64,000 nucleotides of DNA from Camellia lanceoleosa (taxonomy: Eukaryota; Streptophyta; Magnoliopsida; Ericales; Theaceae): assembly GCA_025200525.1 (NCBI GenBank), contig CM045767.1, positions 5,653,437-5,717,436 on the forward strand, in the 5' to 3' direction. Below the pieces are notes generated by a model. That model searched no databases. It had not been told where the DNA came from and saw only the letters and a program-made list of their open reading frames with translations. Position 1 is the stretch's first letter, and every line of letters begins with the position of its first letter. This document shows positions 52,064-64,000 of this stretch, one piece after another. A program made the position numbers and the translations under genes.

Positions 52064-52750
52064 CTTTTGTATAAACAAGCTCCTCGTGCCTGGTTCGCCA
52101 AGTTTAGCTCCACCATTCATGATTTTGGATTCTCCTCCAGTGCCTATGATTCTACCCTTTTTATTCGTAAGACAAAGTGTGGTACTATTCTTCTTCTTCT
52201 CTATGTAGATGATATGATCATCACTGGCGATGACACAGTGGGTATCTCTAGTCTCAAACAGTTTCTCAGTCGCCAGTTTGAGATGAAGGATTTAGGTCTT
52301 CTCAGCTATTTTCTCGGCTTGGAAATCTCTCATGATCCGTCTAGTTGCTTTCTCTCCCAAGCCAAGTATACTTCTAATCTCTTGGCTCGTGCTGGTTTTA
52401 CCGATTTCAAGACTGCCTCTACTCCCGTTGATCTTCAGACTCATCTTACACCTCTTGATGGTCACCTATTGTCTAATGCTACTTTTTATCGTCAATTAGT
52501 TGGCAGTCTTATCTATCTCACAGTTACTCGTCCAGACATTGCTTATGTTGTTCATATTGTTAGTCAGTTCATGGCTGCTCCTCGCTTTCCGCACTACAAT
52601 GCTCTAGTTCGCATTTTACGATATCTCAAAGGCACTATGTTTCATGGTCTTCACTATTCCGCTCACTCTGTACTACAGTTACATGCATTTTCTGATGCTG
52701 ATTAGGCAGGGGACCCTATTGATCATCGTTCTACTATAGGATTCTATTTT
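52064..52750 (+). pseudogene. Ty1/copia reverse transcriptase fragment
   Basis: Open from KQAPRAWFAKFSSTIHDFGF through the catalytic YVDD motif (LLLLYVDDMIITGDD), FEMKDLGLLSYFLGLEI, YRQLVGSLIYLTVTRPDIAY and LRYLKGTMFHGL, into the start of the RNase H region (HAFSDAD). There TAG (52703-52705) replaces the usual Trp, and the reading continues AGDPIDHRSTIGF before it is lost at about 52750. The front of the reverse transcriptase is missing and the join before KQAPRAW is damaged. No LTRs, integrase or gag are nearby, so this is an isolated fragment of a copia element lying between the two GCS1 copies. Confidence 0.92.
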
Positions 52751-52958
52751 TTCTTTAAAGTTGAATAATGATATAGATGATGTGAGGATGTGATATTCAT
52801 AATGATATGTGTTTTTATCATGATGTAGTTTTAGTTTTGGGGATGCTTATCTATTTAATGCATTCAACATTAAGTGGATGCTCCTTTGGCTATTGTATTG
52901 TTGTTACCACTTTGTTGTACTTCAATTGTTTTACATTATAGTGTTTTGGTTAATACAG

Positions 52959-54328
52959 CTTCAAGATGAAGTTATACTTTCTGATGCTGAGATATTGTAA
53001 ATGACTCAAAGCAATGTGAAACTGGTACTCTCTCTTTTTCTGTGTGCACACCCTCAATTTGCCTGCATTTTGGGTGCATATCATGGATTTATAATATTCA
53101 ATTTCATACATGTGATTGCAGCTTCAAAGGCATTTTCAAGCTGATACTCTTCCCTGGATAGAAAGAATGAGACAGAAAGAGCATGGTCTTCAAAGGCGCC
53201 TCTTAAGGGTAGGACCTTTTTTGGCTTTATTATTTATTTTACTTTGAGAACGGAGATGAATGTTCGAAAATTCGTTGTACAAGTAGTAAGGACGTGTCTA
53301 CATGGCCGGGTCAATTGTCGTTGTCTTCTGTACTCCAAGTGGTTAAGCAATATGGTTGTGAATCATTTTGGCAGTCTACTTGAACGATTTTGTCTAATTT
53401 GCGTAATCTCTCTCTCTCTCTCTCTCTCCGGTACATTGGAGACCATAACTTTTTGGAGGGGGCAATCTTGCCAGTGGCAAGACTTCAACCCTAAAGCTCC
53501 TAGCAAGGTGCAAGGGTTCGAGTCTCTATCTATGCTTGATTTCTACCAGATCCGCCAGGCGACGCATACCTTTGTCTACTTTGCGTTCTTGATCATTCAT
53601 GTGAAAAATCAATGCATGTAGCACAGTGTACTTGTTTTTCTTATATGTTTTGTTTGTATGTGGGGTGGTCAAAAGGTCATGAGAATAGTAGAGGCATTGG
53701 AGGGTAAAGGTTGCAGAGTGCCTTTAATGAAAGGTGAAGCTAAATTGGCTGAGAAGTTGGCTGCAATAACTAGGCAGGTTGGTGTTCCTCGTCTTTCTTG
53801 TTTCATACATCCTATTCTTGTTGGCCTGTGAAAAAGCATCATACTGATTAGCACATACCTATACAGTTGAAAGGATCTGGAGCAGAGCTTTCTAGGAGGG
53901 TCCAAAATCTGCTTACTATGGCTCGTGTTCAGGCAAATGGTGGTGGTGGTGGTGGTGGTGGTTCCATTTATCTTCCAGGATCAACCAAAATACATTATCA
54001 GAGTCTTACTGATATGCAGGAGGTAAGTGCCAATATTTGAAATACTATTCTTGAGGCTGGAAGAGGTAGATATGGCCATTATGAGTTTTTCGTTCTTCCT
54101 TCTACAGTGTCAGTTAATAAGTGTGGATATGTCCAGAATGAAACGCATGGTTGTAATTTGTGTTCATTAAATGTGTGATGCTCTGATAAATGATAGTATT
54201 TTCTGATGCAGGTTTTACAACAGCAGACATAAGCCATTGCGAGGCTAGGTAATGTGTTGAAGCGGGATATCAGGGACACGAAGATCATAATGGCTGAGGA
54301 CAAGGAGATGACAGAAAATTGGAGTTAA
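52959..54328 (+). pseudogene. NUP54: NUP54-like nucleoporin, 3' fragment with stops
   Basis: Five exons with GT-AG borders: 52959-53024 (LQDEVILSDAEIL, stop, MTQSNVKL), 53122-53208 (LQRHFQADTLPWIERMRQ), 53676-53777 (VMRIVEALEGKGCRVPLMKG), 53867-54022 (LKGSGAELSRRVQNLLTMAR, eight Gly, IYLPGSTKIHYQS) and 54212-54328 (VLQQQT, stop, AIARLGNVLKRDIRDTKIIM). This matches the coiled-coil C-terminal half of plant NUP54, a channel subunit of the nuclear pore that pairs with NUP62 and NUP58. TAA codons occur at 52998-53000 and 54230-54232, the second in place of a Glu-type codon, and no upstream exons exist. It is a decayed, intron-bearing fragment, so a DNA-level duplicate rather than a retro-copy. Confidence 0.85.
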
Positions 54329-55423
54329 AGACTGATATCTTGAATGGTGGAAACAGTTTTTGCAATTTTCTAATGATGATTTTGGCGTTAAGGCACCTTG
54401 CATTTGACTTGCTAGTGAAGTATTTTAAAAAAAGTGTTACACAAATTGCAATTGATTAGAGATCATTAGTTTGCATTTTAATTGTTGAGGGAGGGGTCAT
54501 GTATAATCCTGCTGGACATGGCTAACAAATGATGCATCCGTTAAAAAGGCTGGACTAATCTTGATTGCATCTGATTTTCATCTGAGACCATCCATAATCG
54601 ATCCTCAAAATCCAAGCGTGAGGTTCAGCTCTCCAAACTTCTTGTTAATACTAGGGCCTTGTTTTGGTGAAAATTGTTTTTGAAAATCATTCTTTTCGCA
54701 TTTGTAGTTGTTTGGAATAACAAAATGAAAAATTAAGCTTATTTGAGTAAAAAATATTTAACTTTTTGAATGGTGAAAAATATTTTCTAGACAAATTTTA
54801 AGCACACTATTACCATCCCATGATCACCATCACTACCTATTTGACCACTCCACCACCTTGCCGCTACCGCCACCATTGCCATAAATGCATTATTTCCACC
54901 ACCCCACCATCTTGTGACCGCCTCACCATCATCACTAACACCACCACTAACGTATTAGTTTCAAGATTGTAACTAAACATAAGAAAACATTTTTTTCGAA
55001 AAAATTTAAAAACGTTTTCCCCTGAAACAGTAGAGCCTAACAGGAAATGGTTAAATCAAAAAAGAAAATTTTTTCAGAAGCAAAAATAAATGCCATAAAT
55101 ATTGGCTTGATTTTGGGGTCATTCTTAAACAACAATTTTTAACTGGGTCCATTCTGGTCAGCATATCAATTGGTTTCATCCATGATCAATGTAAAACCAG
55201 CCTGAAAGAGGAGGATATTACAAACTCTCAATAACATCATCCACATATCACAACCAATAACTTCAAACCTTACCTTTCAAATTAACTTGCGACAATAAGT
55301 ATAGTGCATATCTTGAATTGGAGAGATTATACAGAACTAACAGGTTAATTTGTTTGTGGTCTTCTTTATCCTCTAATGACTTTATAATTTTCTTTGAAAA
55401 TTACAAAATTGAGTCCCAAGTTC
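54329..55423. other. Intergenic DNA between the NUP54-like fragment and GCS1
   Basis: No gene recognised. A 'ccaccac'-rich stretch lies at 54840-54960. Bases near 55423 probably hold the GCS1 3' untranslated region. Confidence 0.5.
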
Positions 55424-58400
55424 CTAACATTCACTATAAGCTTCTGCCATGATCAGCAACACGAGCGATGTCCAGCCAGTAAATACGCGTGCACCTTTCC
55501 CCTTACCTTTCTTTTGATCAAACTGTTCCCAGAAATACCCTGTCTGCTGGTAATTCTTCACAACGTTTCTGCCATAACAGAAATGAACAATACTCATCAG
55601 AATTGATTGAAGAGTTTAGATCAGAGGCATTAATTACGAACTAAAAATGTCATACCACTTACCTAATCAAATTGCTCCTCAAGTCATTATAGATGATCTT
55701 GGCTTTGTCTCTATACGGTCCATTTTCTGCACGTGTCAATGCTACGCGTTCAGATTTTATTGAAAATCAGAGATTTTTTATTTTTATTTTTAATTTACAA
55801 TAGATAAATCTATGTTTGTGTTTGTCTACCTTTAGAGTAACGGTGAAGCGAGGAAAGAATCATGTAGTTGATGTTCATCCAAATTGGGCCTCTCCAATAG
55901 GGTGCATCATGCTCCGTGTTGTATTTCATGTACATTGAGCTTTGGAATACAAGAGGAGTCTCACAAATTAATTTCTTTAGTAGTTCTAGAATAAACATGA
56001 TATCATGCAAATAATAGCATATACTAGAAGTTGAGCACACAAGTGATGCGTGTGCAGAAATAGAAGACAGTTGTCATCGTCTTATGAAAAAAGAAATTTA
56101 AATGTAGATGGAGGAGAAAAAAAATTGAAATAAGAAACTTGGCAGTTACATAGGTGGAATTTGGGCATGGGAAAATGTGACAGGCCCTCACACCAAGTTG
56201 ATTGTGTGTTTTATATAATAAAATAGATGTATGGATAAAGGAGCTCATAAATGATACACTACTTGAGAAACTTCCATCACCTTGTTTTGGAAAGAGAGCG
56301 GAGTCCATAATCAGTCCATAAAATGCTCCGGTTTGAAATGAGATTCAGCTGTTGTTCTAGGATCGTTGAGTCCTGTACGTGCATTTGTAAATGCGAATGA
56401 TACATAATCACCAATTGAAAATAACTTTAAGGTTGTATTTAGATCATGGATTTGGTCAGTGATTTGCTGAGGGAAAAGAAAAGGGAATGGAAATGTGAAA
56501 TAACATCAGCTTGTATACCATTCACATTTCTCTTCTCATTTCGTTTCCCTACACAAATCTCCACCTAAACCCAAGATCCAAACACAGCCCAAAGGAAGGA
56601 AAGGGGAATTTTTTTTTTTTTTGAATTAGAGCTTCATACTACGACAGTGTAATGGTAAGAAACACTGAACAGAAGCACAAATAGACTGAGAAAACATTGC
56701 TTCGTGATGAGATCCTTCATGCAACTTACAGGTGGAATAATCCCCGCCACAAATGGGAAAAGGCTGACATAGCCAATATGAGGAACAAACCTCAATCTTG
56801 GCTGTTCTAAAACTTCCCGGACTAGCTCTCGACTTGCATAATGGTTATTTCCCATTACTTCTCGCCAACTCAAACGAACCTGGAAGGATTAATCATTTTT
56901 TTAGAATATGGCAATGTAGACGGTTCTTAGCATTTTATATTCTGGTTCAGTTGCATATAATAATTTCATGAATTGTAGTTATTGCGTAAAAGTTGAATAC
57001 AAGTTCTACACATACAGAAACGATCAGTTGTGTCCGGTTCTGTGATCCTAGACTTTTTCAGTTGAATATAGGATAGTGGTACCATAATCTAAAAGGAATA
57101 ATAAATGGACAAGGAGCATACCTTTTCTGTGTGATTTCCAAAATCCAAGTAAGTTCCATGTGCATCATCAAAGTGCATCTGCAAAAACATTAAAGCACAT
57201 CTGAGTACCCAACTTCTTATTTAACTTCTTGAAACATCAGTTCATATTGAATTGGAAATAATTTTTTGATAGAATACAAATGTATTGCAGCAAAGAAGAT
57301 TTCCAAATAATTATAAACTCTTCTTTTGCTCTCTACCTAATTATAGAACTACCAAAAAAAAAAATCATCACCAATTACAAAAGATTATAGAAGCTCTAAA
57401 AGAACAAGAAATAATGCTAGGTAACACAATGAACCTTGTACAAACCTGATTTAGGATTTCAAAATTCGAGAGCAGCTTAGCTGTTGAATCGTATTCCTGC
57501 ATCATTTCCATTTAGAGGTTTAATATGGCAAGAGATGAACCCCGAGATGCAGATGTCTAGTCCTATTGTCATACCTTCCCGAGTTCATGTTCCTTCTGAA
57601 GAAGCTTTGAGATTGAATGCATGCAATCTGCTGCAAGAAACATCCAACATCTAAGATCCAAATGACGTTCATCTTCAGTTGGGTGCGACGCACGTGGATA
57701 ATCATCCAACCCAGAGGTCAGTGTCTGGACATTCCAGTGACAATGTTAATACGGCAACACAACCATTGATGTGTTTGATGAATAGATCTGTTTTAAACAT
57801 TGGTAATGTGATAAATGGATGGAATAAACTATGATTGGAGATCCAGAATCACCAGCATTCATGTACTTCGTCTAGTTAGACGGCTAGTGCTTTCAAAGGT
57901 ACTTCAATGAGTTGATTGTGATACTCTTGTTTCCTCTTGGATTAGAAGAAACAATCTTTGTAAGGTTTTTAAGTTAGGATGAGTGAAAAAGAACAGAATG
58001 TTGGAAGAAGAACAAAAATGGCTTAGGTAGATATACGGTGAGCCCGTAAGTTTGATAGGTTAGAGCAGGTGCACTGATTAAGGGGTTCCTACAGCATATT
58101 GACTAGGATCAATTTTAATCTGATTCAGCTCAGCCTTATGGATTGGCTTTAGCTGTTGTATACATCATGTGCAGAGGCTGCGCCCCTTTCAGTGTTTTTT
58201 TTATAATAATATTTACTTCTCAAAAAAAGGAAAAAAGAGAAAGAAATGGAGATCCTACTAGCGTACAGGACTACACAACTCCCAATATTTCAACCAAAAA
58301 ATACTGCTTGAGAACTCATATTCCATATCATGCCCAATATTGAATAGCATTCCTTGTTTAAAAGCCCATAAGTAAAAGGAAATAACGAGCATATTTAATT

Positions 58401-61400
58401 GGAAAAGATTATAGAAACCACATTTTTTCACAGCCTTTATCATTGCCCCCCTCACAATGAGAGGGCAGGGGAAAAGTTGGTGTCCTGTCCTCAGCAGGAC
58501 TGTATTTAATTATTCAGGAAATTTAATTTAATCATGTGAAGTAGAACCTTAGGATTTAATTCGCGCATGGTTGCATTGTCTCTTCCATGCCAAAAATAGC
58601 TGCTCGTATCCTTGCCTGTTAATCAAAGCAGTGACTTAGAAAACAAAATACTCACAGAAGTAAGAAACATATCAGCATATGTATCTTATCTTTCTCAGAA
58701 ACAATGATCCAAGTTGAAACATATTTTGCAGGAATTGTGAATGTCCTTTTCTTTTTTTTTTTCGATCAGCAACAAAGAACAAAATTCTATTAATAATACA
58801 AAAAAGAAAAATATTCAAATTGCAAGAAAAAAATAAATTGTGAATGCATTCTCTATATAGTCAGACTCAACAGAGTTGCAAGGATCTTACTTTGCTTGGC
58901 TACATGAATAACCATTTGTCCTCTTTGCTATTCATTGTTTAAAATGTCCGACTAAAGGGGTAGCAAGGTCCATCAGACACGTTGTCGACAGATCAATATG
59001 ATGTCGAATGTGGAAAGTTTATCCTATCACCAAGAAGTCTAGAGGAGACGGGCAATATCCATTGGAATGCCCAATCTAGGGTTCGTGGTAGATTTTCCGG
59101 TGATATCTCCAAATGGAAAAAATTAACAACAATGCTGGAGATATTCTACTAACAATCTTATTACTAACACACTCATAAGCTTTAATGGGATCTACCATCA
59201 CTTGGCATGGGACACACATAAACTTGCAAGTGTGTTGATAAAACTGCTAGTATCCTTAACATTTCTCAAATATTAATCACCCAATGAGAAAAAATAAAAA
59301 TAAAAATAAAACTCCAGATTTACCTGATTGCGTAGTATTAAACCATTGAAACCATGCTTCAAGGCGAACAAATGCCCGGTCTAAGACAGAAGAAATCTGA
59401 TCCCTCTCGGTGGCTGTAAACTTGTTTCTTTTCATGCCACAAACTAAATCTGAAAAAAAGTGAAGTTTTGAGCTTTGATTAAAAAATGTCTACATCATGA
59501 TATCATATATGTATATATATATTTTTTGTGATAAACAAGGAATAATTTTATTAGAAAAAAAGCATCAAGAGGATGCTAAAGAACAACATGATATCATATT
59601 ATTCTGTAGCAAATATATGAACATACCAAGAACAACATGATATCATATTATTCTGTAGCAAATATATGAACATACCAAGAATACACACAGATTGACTATA
59701 GCTCAACTTAAATGAGAAAGAATGAAATATTACGAAACTTCAATACTCAAAATTATGCATAATGACAATTGGGTTAGATGTTGCTGACCCGGTACAGAGA
59801 AGATGTAAGCAGAGTAAATTATTGGTTTTATGTGGATGTATGTCAAAGGGATCATCTTCCACATGATTACAATGAAAATATCCCTTTTACTTGAGAGAAA
59901 ATTCTTCAAGCTCACAAATCATAAGCCCTCTCCCCCCTTCCTTATTTATTTATGTTACAAAGTATTGCTGCAGCACATACAGTGAATAATTGAAACACTC
60001 TTAAGTTGTGACCAAATGATGAAACATAGTTTCTGATATATAACATGTTTTCCTGCCCCTCACAATCAAGTTGTCACTAGAACCCTACAACTTCATATTT
60101 GAATCATCTGCTGTAATTTGTACCTCAAAGCGGATAAATGATCCATAGCTCTGCAGCTAATTAAGGCATACTACTTAGAAACTGGATACGATTTTAGTAA
60201 ATGATCAAACAAAATTCAGTTCTTATAGTGAGAAAAATTGAGCCATGTGGACCATAGCTCCAACAAATAAATGGTTGGTGAAGAAAACAAACATGAACTT
60301 CAAAGCTAAAAGTTTTAGTATATAATGCTCCAGTGATGAACAATCATCTGAATGATAAATTGGATATGTGCTACGTGAATGCACACACTTGCACCAACTC
60401 AAGTGTCACCATCAACTCACAAGGGTAAGATTTTCCTTAACAAGAAAATAATATGCTGAATCCCTAAAATGCCATGATGAAAAAGAAAATTCTCACACAA
60501 AAAAATAGCAAAATTCTATTGAGAGATACAAACTAACCACGCAAAACCAAAAATAGAGTTGGTGGATTTCCATTTGTTGGATGCTGAATAATAAATTCCC
60601 CGGGGACCTTACTGCAAAAAAAGAAGGAAAAAAAAAAGAAATATGTTAATTGTCAATGAAAATTTTTGAAATCCCAAACTCATTACAGTGCTTGCTCGAA
60701 TGCTTCAAATCACCTTCGAGCTTCATCACCCAAAATCTGTTCACGTGGAATCCATCCATCAACATTCATCAAATCTAACCAATGTCCAATGATATCCAAG
60801 GAAATATGTATATCCCAACGCCTGCTCAATGTTAAGGAAAAATATTTATATAAAAGCAAGCAAGCAACAATGGTTAGACTGATAATTTCAGAAATTAGGT
60901 CCATATAGTTGATGAAAGAAATTAATACAACACAAACTAAGTAGTAAAAGGCAACTAACCAGATCAATAGTTGATGAAAACCTTCATCCCATAAAAATCC
61001 TCTTGGAAAGAAAGGTCGGCTAGGAACAGCAGTATAAAGTTCAGCCGGCCAATATAAAATATAATTTTCACCACTTTTAAACTGCAAGAGACAATTGCCC
61101 ACTGTATGACTTTGTCAGATGTCCAAACATAGTTGACAAATAAAAGAAATTGTAGTTTTTTTGAGTAAAAGTAAATATATCTAAACAGACCAATCAAATA
61201 GAAGAGCATGTGGTTACACTGCTCAAAGCTTGTGAAAAGATAAAGTGAACATAAGTAGTCATGGAGCATGGAAAAGGCTAAAAAACAAAAGGTCTTGCCC
61301 ATATCATCTTCTTTAACAAACAGAGTAATTTTTGGTAAATGCATGTGTGTGGATGTATGTATGTGATACAAATGCATGCCCATTTTGTATCCAATTAATT

Positions 61401-63214
61401 TCTGAGCTTACATTTTTTCTTGGAAGGCCCCCTTTGTTCAATTTGAGCATACTCAAAACACCACCAATTTGATTGTTATAAAAAAATCAATTACTCCTTG
61501 ATCTTTGATTTGTGCAAGTCCATCTTTTCCCATCTATATTGACCCCATTATATACTCACAACTTTGCCCCATTTCCATGATCATTCTCAGTGATCATATT
61601 AAGATAAAGTATACAATTGAGTACAAGCCTATAATAACCACTGGAGATGAATAATCAAGGGGCTGGCCCAAGATGATTCAAATCCATAATATTATTTGCA
61701 AATTTCAAATTTAAAACTGCTCTACATCAAATTTCATATTTACATGGTAAACATTGATTTGATGTAGGCTGAAAAAGAATCCAGTAGCTAAAGGTTCAGA
61801 AGGATCCTAAAAAAACTAGGATCAAGCTGAAATCTAGTAAAATCTGATCTTGGTTATAAATCAGATTATTATTATTATTACTATTATTATTATTTTATCA
61901 ATATAAGCTTGACTGTGGGGATATAAAACAAGACCTAGAAATAAAAAAAAGAGACGGTCAAAAGACAATATCATATCTGAAATTTTGTTCTCCAAAAAAG
62001 GCCTTACAAATACTTTATTGCAGCAAAAATTCAAAAGTCTGTTAGGCCTAAAGTTACTTAACCTACAGGCCGCTCTAATTAGCAATGACTTGGACCCTAA
62101 TTAAATCATGCAGACAATCAATCTAAAACAAATAAACCTTTTACAGCTAACCTGTAAACCCAGCCCATGTATCCTAATAACTTTTGTAAACTCAAACCAT
62201 CTCTCTTCCTCTCTCTCCCCCAAAACACGGTTAATCATATTAGATGGAGATAGTGTGTTTCAAATGGAATTCATGAAGACATAATTGATCTGATATGATT
62301 AAGATGATCACGTACAGATCTGTAAAACTTACATTAGAGTTCCTTGGGACTGAGATTTTTGATTGGCCATAAAAGTAGCCAATTCCACCCAACAAACTCG
62401 CAACTGCAGCCTTACCAGTGGAGATGGACTCAGAATCAAGCTGAAAACAACATATCATATTATCAGAACAGTTCATTTTATGCAAAATATAGATTCTGTA
62501 CAATTGAATACAACTTAAACATAAAATGAAATGGCCACTGGGATTATTTGAACTGCTTGACATTTTATTTTGGTACGTGAAGTAAGATTCATTTAAAAAA
62601 GGCATCAAGGGTATGCCATCTGTATACAAAAGAGGAGAAGAAAAAAAAAACCCTATACATCTTCATGTGTATCAAAAAGCTCTACAAAATTTAAGAGTTG
62701 GTCAAGAAAAGAGATCATAAGAATTGTATAATTTTCCTTAAAATCTTGATCACAAAATTTAAGAATTGGTCAAGCTCTCCCTAAGCCTTGAAAAAAAAGG
62801 GAGACAAGCATTGTTCTTTTTGAACAGAAAGCTGAAAAAGTCTCCTTAAGCCTATGAACTGGCTGAATAACTTTTATCAACATATTCATAATTTTAAGTT
62901 TAAACACAATGAGACCATCCAAATAATAATAATAATAATAATTAAAAAAATAAACTGTATCTTAAGAATTGTATAATTTTCCTGCAGTCACCAATGTGAC
63001 TAGGCTTAAAGTGACATGTTACTTGCAACAAAACTATCAAAGACATGCCATGATCCTAAAAATTCTGCATACAGTGATTTGATTTCAAAAAATGATGACA
63101 CAAAATATAAGGATTTCATATGAATGGATACCTCATCAGCCAAATTAAAGCATTTTTTGAATTTGTCATCAAATTCTTTTTCCTTCTCATCTAGTTGACT
63201 AGTCAGTAAGGTAC
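55424..63214 (-). CDS. GCS1: Mannosyl-oligosaccharide glucosidase GCS1, exons 8-22 (5' end outside window)
   Basis: Fifteen consecutive exons, all GT-AG with matching phases: 63214-63132, 62440-62333, 61081-60960, 60821-60714, 60611-60538, 59449-59324, 58615-58548, 57724-57575, 57496-57446, 57178-57122, 56879-56730, 56372-56281, 55939-55830, 55726-55663 and 55568-55424 (TAG). They encode about 500 residues, the C-terminal part of an enzyme of roughly 850. Landmarks: [58 protein letters not shown] (holding the proposed general-acid Asp of family GH63), [20 protein letters not shown] and [15 protein letters not shown] (proposed base Glu). The enzyme trims the terminal alpha-1,2 glucose from new N-glycans in the endoplasmic reticulum; Arabidopsis knopf mutants lack it. 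Exon number 8-22 assumes the Arabidopsis structure. No stop, frame break or lost splice site was found. Confidence 0.93.
59581..59678. repeat. Exact 49-base tandem duplication in a GCS1 intron
   Basis: 'gaacaacatgatatcatatt...cataccaa' occurs twice without any difference at 59581-59629 and 59630-59678, between exons 12 and 13 of the intact copy. Identity suggests a recent event. Confidence 0.95.
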
Positions 63215-64000
63215 CTAAAAGTATGAAGCAAAATTATCACAACTTACAAAGCTGAAATAAAGAGCTTGTACTATTGAAAGTAAACAAAAAAATTACAAGA
63301 AATTGGGGTATAAGTCAACGTGTCACACAAAAAGGATTGTAATATTGCGCACCAAAAAAAGAAATATAATTTTGGGAGGAGGGGTTCAACTTGTTTATGC
63401 AAAAGGAATATAATCCTGCATTCAGAAGATATTTCAATTCCCCAAAGAGCGAAAAGTTCAAAAAATATTTAAATTTAAAATAAACAGGGAAATTTGGTCG
63501 GAGGACTGGGATACGTGGTCAGGAAAATGCTACCATTATGCTGAATTCTTGTCAATGACATTGACATCATCACATTGCCTATTGACTTAAAATCTTGATC
63601 ACAGCACACCCATCTTATCTCCACACCCTCCCGTGAGAATGACCGCACTACACCACTCACTTCTTTTAACAGCGTTAACAACTTCACTCTTCCATTTCCT
63701 CTACTAAATCAAATTAATGAACGCTATGAATTGACCTGAATCCCATCTCTGTAACAATTCTTTGAAGTTTTTATTCTAGGTCTTTTTAGACAACAATCAT
63801 TCCCAAAGTTGTCTCTTCCCCCCCTCTTTTTATCAGCATGCCCCGTTTACTCTCCTTTGTCTATTAAGTTGATCTTTTTCCTACCTCACTGAACTTGTCC
63901 ACCAAGTTAATTAAAAAACGTAAGTGAAGTTTTTCATGTAATCCTATATGCAGTCCTCTAGATTTCATGACTTCCTAGCATTTGCTAAATTTTTTTGGTT
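61684..64000 (-). repeat. Segmental duplication, right copy (GCS1 introns and exons 8-9)
   Basis: Partner of 44258-46617; the exons at 62333-62440 and 63132-63214 belong to the intact gene. The acceptor before exon 8 here is the normal AG (TTTTAG before GTACC), unlike the left copy. Confidence 0.95.

Overview
This is a plant nuclear genome window, most likely from a eudicot. It is AT-rich and repeat-laden, with interrupted genes using GT-AG introns, plant gene families (GCS1, GAPC, B12D, ATXR3, ABCC, NUP54) and plant transposons (Ty3/gypsy, Ty1/copia, CACTA, PIF/Harbinger, MITE-like elements). I see no bacterial or organellar operon structure and no species-diagnostic sequence. Nearly every recognisable gene is split into short exons, so I rebuilt them by hand from splice sites and protein similarity recalled from memory. 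Exon borders are predictions.

Layout. 1-4101: 5' part of a Ty3/gypsy retrotransposon on the minus strand (protease and gag, primer-binding site, 2.2-kb LTR). 4240-5419: lone partial copy of a repeat that recurs as a three-unit tandem array at 39115-44252. 5420-10869: AT-rich intergenic DNA with repeats. 10870-13577: a CACTA-type transposon with a matching 3-bp target duplication. 14326-16039: a B12D-like gene on the plus strand whose expected ATG reads TTG. 18141-26403: a mosaic of gene fragments on the minus strand, with the 3' part of an ATXR3-like gene lying between two pieces of an ABCC transporter pseudogene. 26486-27655: a low-complexity tract that switches from C-rich to G-rich. 29624-30097: a Harbinger transposase fragment. 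32355-32698: a MITE with terminal inverted repeats and a 10-bp target duplication. 34030-38480: a complete-length but damaged cytosolic GAPDH gene on the minus strand. 39115-44252: three tandem 1.7-kb units.

44258-64000 is dominated by a partial duplication of a mannosyl-oligosaccharide glucosidase (GCS1, glycoside hydrolase family 63) gene. The 3' fifteen exons of an apparently sound copy occupy 55424-63214, and its 5' part lies beyond the right edge. A 5' fragment (exons 1-9) lies at 44909-50404, stops against the tandem array, and carries a frameshift, an in-frame stop and a lost splice acceptor. Between the copies lie a copia reverse-transcriptase fragment and the 3' end of a NUP54-like nucleoporin pseudogene.

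Functionally, only the right-hand GCS1 gene looks sound, and it is incomplete in the window. B12D may be usable if translation starts without an ATG. The genes do not form a shared pathway. I found no new molecular system. The notable content is genome-structural: partial gene duplication, nested gene fragments, a tandem array at a truncation point and several well-delimited transposons.
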